A DNA stretch of 64,000 nucleotides, taken from contig CAZMYT010000004.1 of the NCBI GenBank assembly GCA_964570565.1, positions 62,001-126,000 of the forward strand, read 5' to 3'. Shown here piece by piece: positions 8,301 through 15,464 of the stretch (position 1 is the first letter of the stretch; every line of letters starts with the position of its first letter). This DNA comes from W0P28-013 sp964570565. Lineage in GTDB: Bacteria; Bacteroidota; Bacteroidia; Bacteroidales; Paludibacteraceae. The notes beneath the pieces were generated by a model. It made no database searches. It had not been told where the DNA came from and saw nothing but the letters and a program-made list of their open reading frames with translations. The position numbers were made by a program, and so were the translations under genes.

Positions 8301-9067
8301 TTTGAACATCCAACAAAAGCACTATCAACAATAACTTCTATAGTATTAGCTAAGGTTACTGTTGTTAATCCTGCTGGATAGCTATAAAGTGTTTTACCAT
8401 CTTTGCTGTACAATGCACCATTAATTGATTCAAAATGAGTGCTATTCGCATCTACTAAAATGGCTGTTAAATTTGAACAGTTATAAAAAGCACCGTTTCC
8501 AACTTGAATGACTGATTGTGGAATAGTTATGTTGGTAAATGTAGTACAACCAGAGAATGCTAATGGCTCAATAGTTTCCAAGCCATTTGGTAGCGTTGGT
8601 GTGGCTAAGTTGGTACAGCCCAGAAATGCATTTTTGCCGATCGATTTTAATGCTGTTGGTAATTCCACATTTTGTAAACCACTATTACTTGAAAAAGCTA
8701 ATTCTTCGATGGTTGTTACCGACTGTGGCAGTGCAATTTGTGTTAAAAAGGCGTTGTAAAAAGCCTGTTTGTGAATGGTATTTGCCTTGTAGGTGTAACC
8801 GCCAGCTGTTGTGTAGGCTATTACGTTGGCATTGCTTAAATCCAGCACACGTAGTGCATTAACTCCAGACATGTCTCTAAAAACGCTAAAATCGCGTGTG
8901 TCAATCTGTCCAGTTACAATTAAATTGGTTACTGCGGTCATTTCCTCGGTAGTGAGCAAAGTGCGTAACGTTCCCGCTGCATCACATTGTATTGTTTTTG
9001 TTACTTCAGCAAATAAAAAGGAAGTACACATCAACAATGTGATCAAAAGAGTTGTAATTTTTTTCAT
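5357..9067 (-). CDS. BspA-like leucine-rich repeat surface protein with type IX sorting domain
   Basis: 1236 residues. A signal peptide occupies 1-20 (ends SFLFA). LRR_5/BspA repeats fill about 95-470, recognised by recurring units such as IGKNAFLGCTNL, VGNGAFYNCSNL and LGEYAFSGCTNL. A bacterial Ig-like domain follows at about 501-605, two PKD/Ig-like modules at about 782-918 (TWNTGANSQ, YLWSPTGENT), and a carboxypeptidase-regulatory-like beta sandwich at about 1040-1133 (GHYSFTNLPAGTYSI). The last 75 residues are a typical type IX C-terminal sorting domain (VTLYDMTGRV, then GLYLLKV near the end). It is probably exported through the SprA-containing system and anchored at the cell surface. BspA relatives bind host or extracellular proteins; the ligand here is unknown. 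Confidence 0.9.
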   Translation of the reverse strand: MKKITTLLITLLMCTSFLFAEVTKTIQCDAAGTLRTLLTTEEMTAVTNLIVTGQIDTRDFSVFRDMSGVNALRVLDLSNANVIAYTTAGGYTYKANTIHKQAFYNAFLTQIALPQSVTTIEELAFSSNSGLQNVELPTALKSIGKNAFLGCTNLATPTLPNGLETIEPLAFSGCTTFTNITIPQSVIQVGNGAFYNCSNLTAILVDANSTHFESINGALYSKDGKTLYSYPAGLTTVTLANTIEVIVDSAFVGCSKLTGTLTFPESLKKIGKESFGGCNTLTGDLVLPTNMIEIGTSAFTGVSGISGVLTIPSSVTTLGEYAFSGCTNLNGLSIEASLDTIPTGLCYNCTKLNGTLSFPESVKVINNSAFYNCQEIDSIHFPSSLNQIGEWAFYNNRSVKTLSLPHNISVNQSAFNNCVLLQTLNLEGYASLYNYAFASCTALSTINSHSATPPYFTSNTFSGVNTSTCIVNIPAGKTATYRNYNTWNTFTNIVEFDNGVNPTLVNSYPTQNQLDISIHNDLKLYFNESITVKKAATLIDNATSQVVATLSNTNFVKQEANLIYELEGVLTNSKSYSIVFPQGFVEDNKNNPWPQTNPDTLLFTTSPARSTVSIDFLNDAKENMSWTTTASVQDNETYMLNGYWDFEIKNIPMRWYTHEWVSSETALPTKDHVGAVTLADQLGLLEVHTSGLNNTITNVKSQVYENNCYLRTTLFHGLNIIDQDTLTNTITNPAIKSRNGYSYLNQQLTNPQNEKVDLITYKSLEGYVLKLDLEIIDLTTPTVELGSNQTICANDSVILDAGFTPGAIYTWNTGANSQKITVKTSGLYAVTVKNTLGQATDSVTITVNPQIQLNLPDTITACVGETVTLTAGTNTSYNYLWSPTGENTPSIDVTESGVYHVIVSNGSCLATDSVCVIFKGAKLDVFFNQGGMCGANDVQGELYRREQVGMLSVFTLYESKNMPQLVQFDSLPAGQYLFKAHFVSYSFVGENPFIDTYNGGEATWSAATPFSLTCTTDTTISFSLANKPTGFSFVGTGTIAGQVVFPIVDRVRGFGIQSDMPNPFSNVLVMLYDGTGTLIATASPDTNSGHYSFTNLPAGTYSISVEYTGYSLQSVFSTNLSEGASVSNANFTIDEETHTIVQGIQTGLNQPFGDESRVTLVPNRVLTSAQLAIASTCAGRATVTLYDMTGRVCNQFQMNLVAGNNETTITNNGIKGLYLLKVATSEKTTTLRVIFE

Positions 9068-9161
9068 AAAAGAGATTTAAAATTAGTATTTAGATTTGTA
9101 AATAATTTAGGTATTGTTGTATAACGATAGACATAATGTTTAAGCTCCTATGCTAATAACA

Positions 9162-9389
9162 TTACGTAAAACTAGAAACGAGTGTGGAGATGTATGTTTG
9201 TTGTGTTATGTATAGCTTCTGCCAAGAATTGTTTCGAGCATAACAGTCTTGAACAGGAAAGGAACCATCACCATAGTATAAGGCGCGATGTGTTTTGTGA
9301 TGCAAATTCTGTGAAGAATTGTCAACCAATAGAGGAAAGGAAAAAATAAGGAGAAATAGGGTGATACGGATTTTTAAGCGATTGGGCAT
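9162..9389 (-). CDS. Possible small secreted protein, or 5' leader of the BspA-like gene
   Basis: An open frame of 75 codons with a basic start and a hydrophobic stretch (MPNRLKIRITLFLLIFSFPLL) that could be a signal peptide. The remainder is polar with one Cys and several Tyr. I do not recognise the sequence. A good TAnnTTTG promoter box on the same strand lies 40 bases upstream (9429-9436), so the region is probably transcribed. The alternative is that it is untranslated leader for the BspA-like gene 94 bases downstream. Coding status is uncertain. Confidence 0.35.
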   Translation of the reverse strand: MPNRLKIRITLFLLIFSFPLLVDNSSQNLHHKTHRALYYGDGSFPVQDCYARNNSWQKLYITQQTYISTLVSSFT

Positions 9390-9428
9390 AAAATGGGTAT
9401 TACTATTTTAGATAACTTCTTTACCTTG

Positions 9429-9461
9429 CAAATATAGATTATTTTTTTGATAAAAAAGCAA
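9429..9461 (-). promoter_or_regulatory. Promoter upstream of the small ORF and BspA-like gene
   Basis: The minus strand reads TATATTTG (9429-9436) with TTG at 9459-9461, a 22-base spacing. If it drives only the BspA-like gene, the leader is over 350 bases. Confidence 0.5.
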
Positions 9462-9476
9462 TTTTTAAGAAATATT

Positions 9477-9647
9477 TTAAGCGAAGAGTTCTTTTAAGCA
9501 GTTGATGCACAAACAATCGGGATACGTTTGTTTTAATTTTTCGTGTTGTGAAGCGGAAAGTACGATGGCAGCGCATTGGCACTTACTTATATTTTCGTGG
9601 TTACAAATAAATGGAGCACCGCAACGTGGGCAGATTTTTTCTTTCAT
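9477..9647 (-). CDS. Cysteine-rich CWC family small protein
   Basis: A 56-residue protein. It begins MKEKICPRCGAPFICNHENI and continues with SKCQCAA, then DCLCINC near the end: eight cysteines, six of them in three C-x-C or C-x2-C pairs. This is the pattern of the cysteine-rich CWC family, probably a small metal-binding protein; its function is not known. It starts 26 bases after the stop of the EamA transporter gene and looks like the last gene of the alaS-trpS-eamA operon. The clear cysteine pattern and close spacing make it a real gene despite its size. Confidence 0.85.
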   Translation of the reverse strand: MKEKICPRCGAPFICNHENISKCQCAAIVLSASQHEKLKQTYPDCLCINCLKELFA

Positions 9648-9673
9648 GGGAATTAACGTCTTGATACCAGTTA

Positions 9674-10591
9674 CTATAAAATGGTATCGTCGCGTTTGGC
9701 TTTTTGGGTTCTAAATTGGATTTGGCTGATGAATAAACCAATAATGACGATAGCGATAGCTACTATTTTAATAGTGGGTAACGTTTCGTCGTACAATAGC
9801 CACATAAACAGGGCGGTACAGCCTGGCATAATATTACAAAATGCATTGGCGCGGGTTACACCTAGCTTACGCACGCTGTAGCAGAAGAGTACAAAGGAAA
9901 GTACCGATGAAAAAATAGCCAGAGTAAGAATGGCGTAGAATGAACGCCATGTAAAGTGAAATTGTTCAATTCCTTGAAAATCAGTGATAAAGAAAGTAGG
10001 GATAAAGAATAATAAACTAAATAGATAGACGTAAAATACGATGGTTGTGGCATTATATTTTGCGGGTACTTTTTTGAGCATCGACGAGTAAATGACAGCA
10101 GCAACTACTGCCAACATGAGTACGATTAAACCAATCGGTTTGACCATAATCTGTTCTTTTTCAATCACCAACATAAGTACACCTACCAATGAAATAATAA
10201 TTCCCAACATATTACTCCAAGTGACGTGCTCACGTAGAATAATGAAGGCAAACAAGGGTGCAAAGAGTGGAATAGTGGATAAAATAACAGACGCCACTGT
10301 GGGAGATACCAGTGTTAAACCATAGGCTTCGCACACAAAGTAACAAAAGGGTTCGGCAAAAGCGGCAATGAGTAAAAATTTAGCATCTTTGCGGTCGAGT
10401 CTCTGTATTTGTTTGGTAACTCCGCCAACAATGCCTAAGATGATGGCGGCTAACACCATACGTATGGTAACCAAGGTGATAGGAGGAAAACTTTCTAAAC
10501 CAATACGCGTAAAAATAAACGATGCCGACCAAATAGTCATAGCAACTAATATGGCAACATAGGCTTTTGTGGTGTCCGTTTTTTGTGTCAT
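9674..10591 (-). CDS. EamA/DMT-family transporter
   Basis: 305 residues with about ten hydrophobic helices in two homologous halves (about 10-145 and 155-297), as in EamA/RhaT-type drug/metabolite transporters of the inner membrane. The first half has the usual TIWSASFIFTRIGL after a short cytoplasmic start; the second begins near VLMLAVVAAVIYSSML and ends with a Lys/Arg-rich tail. The substrate cannot be told from sequence; family members export amino acids or metabolites. It follows trpS by 34 bases on the same strand and precedes the CWC gene by 26 bases, so it probably shares their transcript. Confidence 0.88.
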   Translation of the reverse strand: MTQKTDTTKAYVAILVAMTIWSASFIFTRIGLESFPPITLVTIRMVLAAIILGIVGGVTKQIQRLDRKDAKFLLIAAFAEPFCYFVCEAYGLTLVSPTVASVILSTIPLFAPLFAFIILREHVTWSNMLGIIISLVGVLMLVIEKEQIMVKPIGLIVLMLAVVAAVIYSSMLKKVPAKYNATTIVFYVYLFSLLFFIPTFFITDFQGIEQFHFTWRSFYAILTLAIFSSVLSFVLFCYSVRKLGVTRANAFCNIMPGCTALFMWLLYDETLPTIKIVAIAIVIIGLFISQIQFRTQKAKRDDTIL

Positions 10592-10625
10592 AAGATTGTA
10601 CTAACGTATTTGTTTGTATGTTTTT

Positions 10626-11615
10626 TTAGCCTTTAAAACCAATAATTTCGCGTACTTCTTTCAGTGTTTGAGCGGAACTTTCGCGTGCTTTTTCGGCTCC
10701 TTGTCGGGCAATTTTTTCCAGTAATGGTTTGTTGGCTGCATAGTCCATCAAACGTTCACGAATAGGCGCATTGAAAGCTGCAATATCTTGCGCAATCTGT
10801 TTTTTCAAATCGCCATAGCGAATGGAGCAGTCGTTCCATTTTTCGTTGAAAAAGTCGTAGGTGTCTTTGGTCGAAACAATATCTAAAAAGGTGAATAAAT
10901 TTTCAATTACTTCAGGTTTGGTACTGTTAGGCGCAGTAGGTCCTGCGTCCGTTACGGCTTTCATCACTTTTTTGCGAATGGTTTCGCTGTCATCCATCAA
11001 GTAGATGCAGTTGCCTTCGCTTTTGCCCATTTTACCAGAACCATCAAGCCCTGGAATTTTCACAGCTTTTTCACTCAGTGAGAAATTTTGTGGTTCTGGG
11101 AAAAAATCAACGCCATACATGGTGTTAAAACGACGTGCAAATTTACGTGCCATTTCCATGTTTTGTTCTTGATCTTTGCCTACAGGTACTTTCACTGCCT
11201 TGTGCTGCAAAATATCAGCAGCCATTAAAGTAGGGTAGGTGAGCAATCCAGCATTCACATTTTCAGGCTGTTTGCGTGCTTTTTCTTTGAACGTGGTGCA
11301 GCGTTCCATCTCGCCCAAATAAGCGTTCATATTGAGGTATAAATAGAGCTCAAGCACCTCTTTTACGTCGCTTTGTACATAAATAGTGGCTTTTTCAGGA
11401 TCGATGCCACAAGCCAAATATTCCGCTAAAATTGTGTGTGCACTTTGAACGATATCTTCTGGTTTGGGACGTGTTGTAAGCGAGTGCCAATCGGCAATAA
11501 AGAAATAACAGTTATAGTCATTTTGCATCTGTATAAAACTTTTTACAGCGCCAAAATAGTTTCCTAAATGTAAATTTCCAGTTGGGCGAATGCCACTTAC
11601 TACAATTTCTTTCAT
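10626..11615 (-). CDS. trpS: Tryptophanyl-tRNA synthetase
   Basis: 329 residues, a normal length for a class I tryptophanyl-tRNA synthetase, which charges tRNA-Trp in the cytoplasm. The HIGH-type signature is PTGNLHLGNY at 11-20 and the KMSKS-type signature is KMGKS at 195-199. The PVGKDQEQNMEMAR segment between them is typical of TrpS. It lies 53 bases after alaS on the same strand, so the two synthetases are probably co-transcribed with the downstream transporter gene. Confidence 0.97.
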   Translation of the reverse strand: MKEIVVSGIRPTGNLHLGNYFGAVKSFIQMQNDYNCYFFIADWHSLTTRPKPEDIVQSAHTILAEYLACGIDPEKATIYVQSDVKEVLELYLYLNMNAYLGEMERCTTFKEKARKQPENVNAGLLTYPTLMAADILQHKAVKVPVGKDQEQNMEMARKFARRFNTMYGVDFFPEPQNFSLSEKAVKIPGLDGSGKMGKSEGNCIYLMDDSETIRKKVMKAVTDAGPTAPNSTKPEVIENLFTFLDIVSTKDTYDFFNEKWNDCSIRYGDLKKQIAQDIAAFNAPIRERLMDYAANKPLLEKIARQGAEKARESSAQTLKEVREIIGFKG

Positions 11616-11668
11616 ATCGTTAGTTTTTTGTGTTACAGTTTGCTTTTTCAGCAGATCGTTATGTTTTT

Positions 11669-14287
11669 TTATTTTATTAATTCAATCACTTGATCTACAG
11701 CAGCATTCATGCCTTCAGGTTTTTTACCACCAGCCGATGCCATAAATGGTTGACCACCGCCACCGCCTTCGATGAGTTTGGCAGCTTCGCGCACCATATT
11801 TCCTGCGTGGAAACCAGCATCTACCATTGGTTGGCTCAAAAATACGGTCAACGTTGGCTTACCTTCATAGATGGTTCCTGCTACAAACATAAATTTAGTA
11901 TCAGCAAATTTACCTTTGAAGTGAGGCACTATATTTTTATACATATCAGGTGTTTCGTTGCCCATGTGGCGAATCACTTTGATACCATTGATTTCTTGTG
12001 CGTGTTGAAGCAAGGTTTCGCGAAGTTGTAGAGCGCGTTCTTGCATGAAATCTTCTACCTTCTTTTTCCAAATAGAGTTGTCCTCGAGCGATTTTTTTGC
12101 GGCTGCAATAATGTCGGGTGTGTTGTTAAATAACTCTTGAACAGCACGTTGCATATCTTGTAGATTGTCTACTAAAATTTCAGCATTTTCGCCTGTTACT
12201 GCTTCGATACGACGAATACCAGCTGCAATAGAACTTTCGGAAACGATGCGTAACATACCAATATTTCCCGTGGCTTTTACGTGTGTGCCACCGCATAATT
12301 CTACGGATGAACCATATTTAATGACACGTACACTGTCCCCATATTTTTCGCCGAACAAAGCCATGGCTCCCATATTTTTTGCTTCTGCAATAGGCACATT
12401 ACGGTGTTCGTCGAGTAGTACGTTTTCTCTAATACGTTTGTTCACCATGTGTTCCAAGGTGCGTAATTCTTCGGGCGTTAATTTTTGGAAGTGCGAGAAG
12501 TCGAAGCGAAGCGATTCAGCCGATACGTAAGAACCTTTTTGCTCTACGTGAGTTCCCAATAATTCGCGCAAAGCTTCGTGCAATAAGTGTGTAGCAGAGT
12601 GGTTAGCTTCTATCGCCGCACGACGTTTTGCATTTACTGTGGCGGTGAATGTGGCCGTTATATTTTTTGGTAATTGAGCCAAAATATGTATTGGCAGATT
12701 ATTTTCACGTTTAGTATCTTGTATTTCAATGGTTTCATTGGCATTACTCAAGGTGCCTGTGTCACCCACCTGTCCGCCCATTTCGGCATAGAATGGTGTT
12801 TGGCTCAATACTACTTGATAGTAATCTTTACCTTTTTGAGCCATCTTGCGGTAACGCAAAATCCGAGTTTCACAAGTCAATTGGTCATAACCCACAAACA
12901 ACGAATCGCCTTCGGCTACGCTAATCCAGTCGCCAGTTTCTACCGCAGCAGCATTACGTGCACGGTTTTTCTGTTTTTCCATTTCGGTATTGAAATCATC
13001 GGAATTCAGTGTTAAACCGTTTTCTTTCAAAATGAGTTCGGTTAAGTCGAGTGGGAAACCGTATGTGTCGTACAACGTGAAAGCATCCACGCCTGAAATC
13101 TCAGAACGTTTTGCTTTTTTAGTCTCTTCCATCACTTTGTCTAACAGGCGAATACCTGTCTCTAACGTCCGTAAAAACGATTCTTCCTCTTCTTTAATCA
13201 CTTTTTCGATAAGCGATTGTTGGGCTTTGAGTTCAGGATAAGCGTCTCCCATGTTCTCAATCAATGCAGGAATGAGTTTATACATAAATGCGCTACGTTG
13301 GTTCATAAATGTATAACCATAACGCACTGCACGACGTAAAATACGACGAATAACATAACCAGCTTTGGCGTTGCTTGGCAACTGTCCGTCGGTAATGGCA
13401 AAAGCAATGGTACGAATGTGGTCGGCAATAACGCGCATCGCGATATCTACTTTTTTGTCGGCTCCATACTTACAATTACAAACTTCGCCAATGTTTTGGA
13501 GTAGTGGTTGGAATACGTCTGTGTCGTAGTTCGATTTTTTGCCTTGTACAGCTACGCATAAGCGTTCGAAACCCATACCTGTGTCGATAACTTTGTTTGG
13601 AAGTGACTCTAATGAGCCATCGGCTTTACGATTGTATTGCATAAAGACGTTATTCCAAATCTCAATAACTTGTGGATGATCACCATTTACGAGCGTTTTA
13701 CCATCTATTTTAGCGCGTTCTTCATCGGAACGTAAATCGATGTGAATTTCGGAACAAGGACCACAAGGACCTGTATCGCCCATTTCCCAGAAATTATCTT
13801 TTTTATTACCGTTAATGATGCGGTCTTTGGCAATATATTTTTCCCACATAGCAGCAGCTTCCTCGTCACGCGTAAGTCCTTCGTTAGGAGCTCCTTCAAA
13901 CACGGTAACATAGAGTCTATTTTTGTCGAGTTTCAGTACTTCGGTGAGGTATTCCCACGCCCAAGCAATGGCTTCAGCTTTAAAATAGTCGCCAAACGAC
14001 CAGTTGCCCAACATTTCGAACATGGTGTGGTGGTAGGTGTCGTGTCCTACTTCTTCCAAATCGTTGTGTTTACCGCTTACACGCAAACATTTTTGAGAAT
14101 CGGCAACGCGTGGATAGACAATAGGGTCATTGCCTAAAATAATGTTTTTAAATTGATTCATCCCCGCATTGGTGAACATCAAAGTTGGGTCATCCTTAAT
14201 AACCATTGGAGCAGAAGGTACAATGTGGTGTCCTTTTGAAGCGAAAAAATCCAAAAACGATTGGCGAATCTCTTTCGACGTCATCAT
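11669..14287 (-). CDS. alaS: Alanyl-tRNA synthetase
   Basis: About 872 residues. Two adjacent ATGs (14287 and 14284) precede TSKEIRQSFLDFF, the conserved AlaS N-terminus; an upstream in-frame start at 14317 would add ten unrelated residues and is less likely. The class II catalytic domain holds DPTLMFTNAGMNQFK. The editing domain holds HSATHLLHEAL and the zinc-site element CGGTH, which remove mischarged Ser and Gly. The C-terminal C-Ala domain ends with GGGGGQPFMASAGGK. All expected motifs are present. It is the first gene of the alaS-trpS-eamA-CWC operon and is divergent from the M23 peptidase gene. Confidence 0.97.
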   Translation of the reverse strand: MMTSKEIRQSFLDFFASKGHHIVPSAPMVIKDDPTLMFTNAGMNQFKNIILGNDPIVYPRVADSQKCLRVSGKHNDLEEVGHDTYHHTMFEMLGNWSFGDYFKAEAIAWAWEYLTEVLKLDKNRLYVTVFEGAPNEGLTRDEEAAAMWEKYIAKDRIINGNKKDNFWEMGDTGPCGPCSEIHIDLRSDEERAKIDGKTLVNGDHPQVIEIWNNVFMQYNRKADGSLESLPNKVIDTGMGFERLCVAVQGKKSNYDTDVFQPLLQNIGEVCNCKYGADKKVDIAMRVIADHIRTIAFAITDGQLPSNAKAGYVIRRILRRAVRYGYTFMNQRSAFMYKLIPALIENMGDAYPELKAQQSLIEKVIKEEEESFLRTLETGIRLLDKVMEETKKAKRSEISGVDAFTLYDTYGFPLDLTELILKENGLTLNSDDFNTEMEKQKNRARNAAAVETGDWISVAEGDSLFVGYDQLTCETRILRYRKMAQKGKDYYQVVLSQTPFYAEMGGQVGDTGTLSNANETIEIQDTKRENNLPIHILAQLPKNITATFTATVNAKRRAAIEANHSATHLLHEALRELLGTHVEQKGSYVSAESLRFDFSHFQKLTPEELRTLEHMVNKRIRENVLLDEHRNVPIAEAKNMGAMALFGEKYGDSVRVIKYGSSVELCGGTHVKATGNIGMLRIVSESSIAAGIRRIEAVTGENAEILVDNLQDMQRAVQELFNNTPDIIAAAKKSLEDNSIWKKKVEDFMQERALQLRETLLQHAQEINGIKVIRHMGNETPDMYKNIVPHFKGKFADTKFMFVAGTIYEGKPTLTVFLSQPMVDAGFHAGNMVREAAKLIEGGGGGQPFMASAGGKKPEGMNAAVDQVIELIK

Positions 14288-14423
14288 AATCTTATCGAGT
14301 TTAATTGTTAAAATCAAGTGTGTAAAATGCAGAAAATAAAGCTATTAAATTCACTTTGAAAAGTGGGTTCCATCAGGCTTCCTTATTTTCGTTAAATCAG
14401 GCGCAAATTTAATGAAATTTTAT

Positions 14424-14431
14424 TACTTTTG
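14424..14431 (+). promoter_or_regulatory. Promoter -7 box for the M23-relA operon
   Basis: TACTTTTG followed by C, 47 bases before the start codon at 14478. It matches TAnnTTTG; the upstream element is weak. Confidence 0.5.
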
Positions 14432-14477
14432 CAGTTCCCGTCCGAAATAAATTCGCCCGACGATATATTCATCATTT

Positions 14478-15449
14478 ATGGCACGTAAAACCAAGTTTCA
14501 TTTTAATCCCGAAACGCTTTCGTATGAGAAGGTTGAGACTACTACATGGGGTATTGTGAAGAAGGTTGGGCTGCATCTGTTGACGAGTTTATTTTCAGGT
14601 GCTATCTTTTTCTTTATTTTTATTTGGTTGGTTGAGTCGCCTGAAGAAAAACAGCTTTCATCTGAAAATGCCCGTATGAAGGTTCAGTATAAGTTGATGG
14701 AACGTCGCATTGGTGATTTACAATCTATTTTAAGCGATTTGCAACAACGTGATGATAATCTATATCGGGTGGTTTTCCAAGCGGATCCGATTCCTTATGA
14801 GGTACGACGTAGTAGTATTGGTAATAAAAATCGTTACGAGGAATTTTCTGACATGTCCAATTCGAGTTTGTTAATTGCCACAGCTCAACAAATAGACGAT
14901 TTATCTAAACAAACCTATATTCAGTCGCAATCGTACGATGAATTGGTAAAACTGGCTAAACAAAATAAATTACGCTTAGAGCATTTGCCAGCTATTCAGC
15001 CTATTTTGAATAAAGATTTACGTCGTGTGGCTTCTGGTTTTGGCGTGCGTATCGACCCTATTTATCGTCGACCTAAAATGCATCAAGGTATGGACTTTAC
15101 AGCCCCAATTGGTACACACATTTTTGCCACAGGTGGTGGACAAGTGGTGCAAGCTGGTTGGCAACAAGGTTATGGTAATGCGGTGAAAATTAATCATGGA
15201 TTTGGCTATGAAACACTTTATGGCCACATGAATAAAATTAAAGTGCGTTCTGGACAACGGGTAACCCGCGGTGACGTGATAGGTGAAGTAGGAAATACCG
15301 GCAAATCCACAGGTCCTCACTTACATTACGAGGTTCGTTACCAAGGCAAACCTGTGAATCCACAAAACTATTACTTCCTCGATTTATCGCCAGAACAATA
15401 TGATGAAATGGTACAATTGTCGCAAAATGCAGGACAAGTGTTTGACTAA
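14478..15449 (+). CDS. Membrane-anchored M23 family peptidoglycan endopeptidase
   Basis: 323 residues. A cytoplasmic N-terminus with KTKFHFNPETLSYEKVE, highly characteristic of this phylum's M23 proteins, is followed by one transmembrane helix (about 30-52) and a periplasmic coiled coil (about 58-92). The C-terminal M23 domain (about 185-300) has intact zinc ligands: His202 and Asp206 in HQGMD, and HLH at 281-283. It should therefore be an active endopeptidase cutting peptidoglycan cross-links. It is the first gene of an operon with relA/spoT, which starts 15 bases after its stop. Confidence 0.93.
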   Translation: MARKTKFHFNPETLSYEKVETTTWGIVKKVGLHLLTSLFSGAIFFFIFIWLVESPEEKQLSSENARMKVQYKLMERRIGDLQSILSDLQQRDDNLYRVVFQADPIPYEVRRSSIGNKNRYEEFSDMSNSSLLIATAQQIDDLSKQTYIQSQSYDELVKLAKQNKLRLEHLPAIQPILNKDLRRVASGFGVRIDPIYRRPKMHQGMDFTAPIGTHIFATGGGQVVQAGWQQGYGNAVKINHGFGYETLYGHMNKIKVRSGQRVTRGDVIGEVGNTGKSTGPHLHYEVRYQGKPVNPQNYYFLDLSPEQYDEMVQLSQNAGQVFD

Positions 15450-15464
15450 TACCAACAATGCTAT

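Noticed and set aside
5357..9067. Pseudogene or frameshift in the long BspA-like gene
   Set aside because: The frame is open from signal peptide to sorting domain, with regular repeats throughout.
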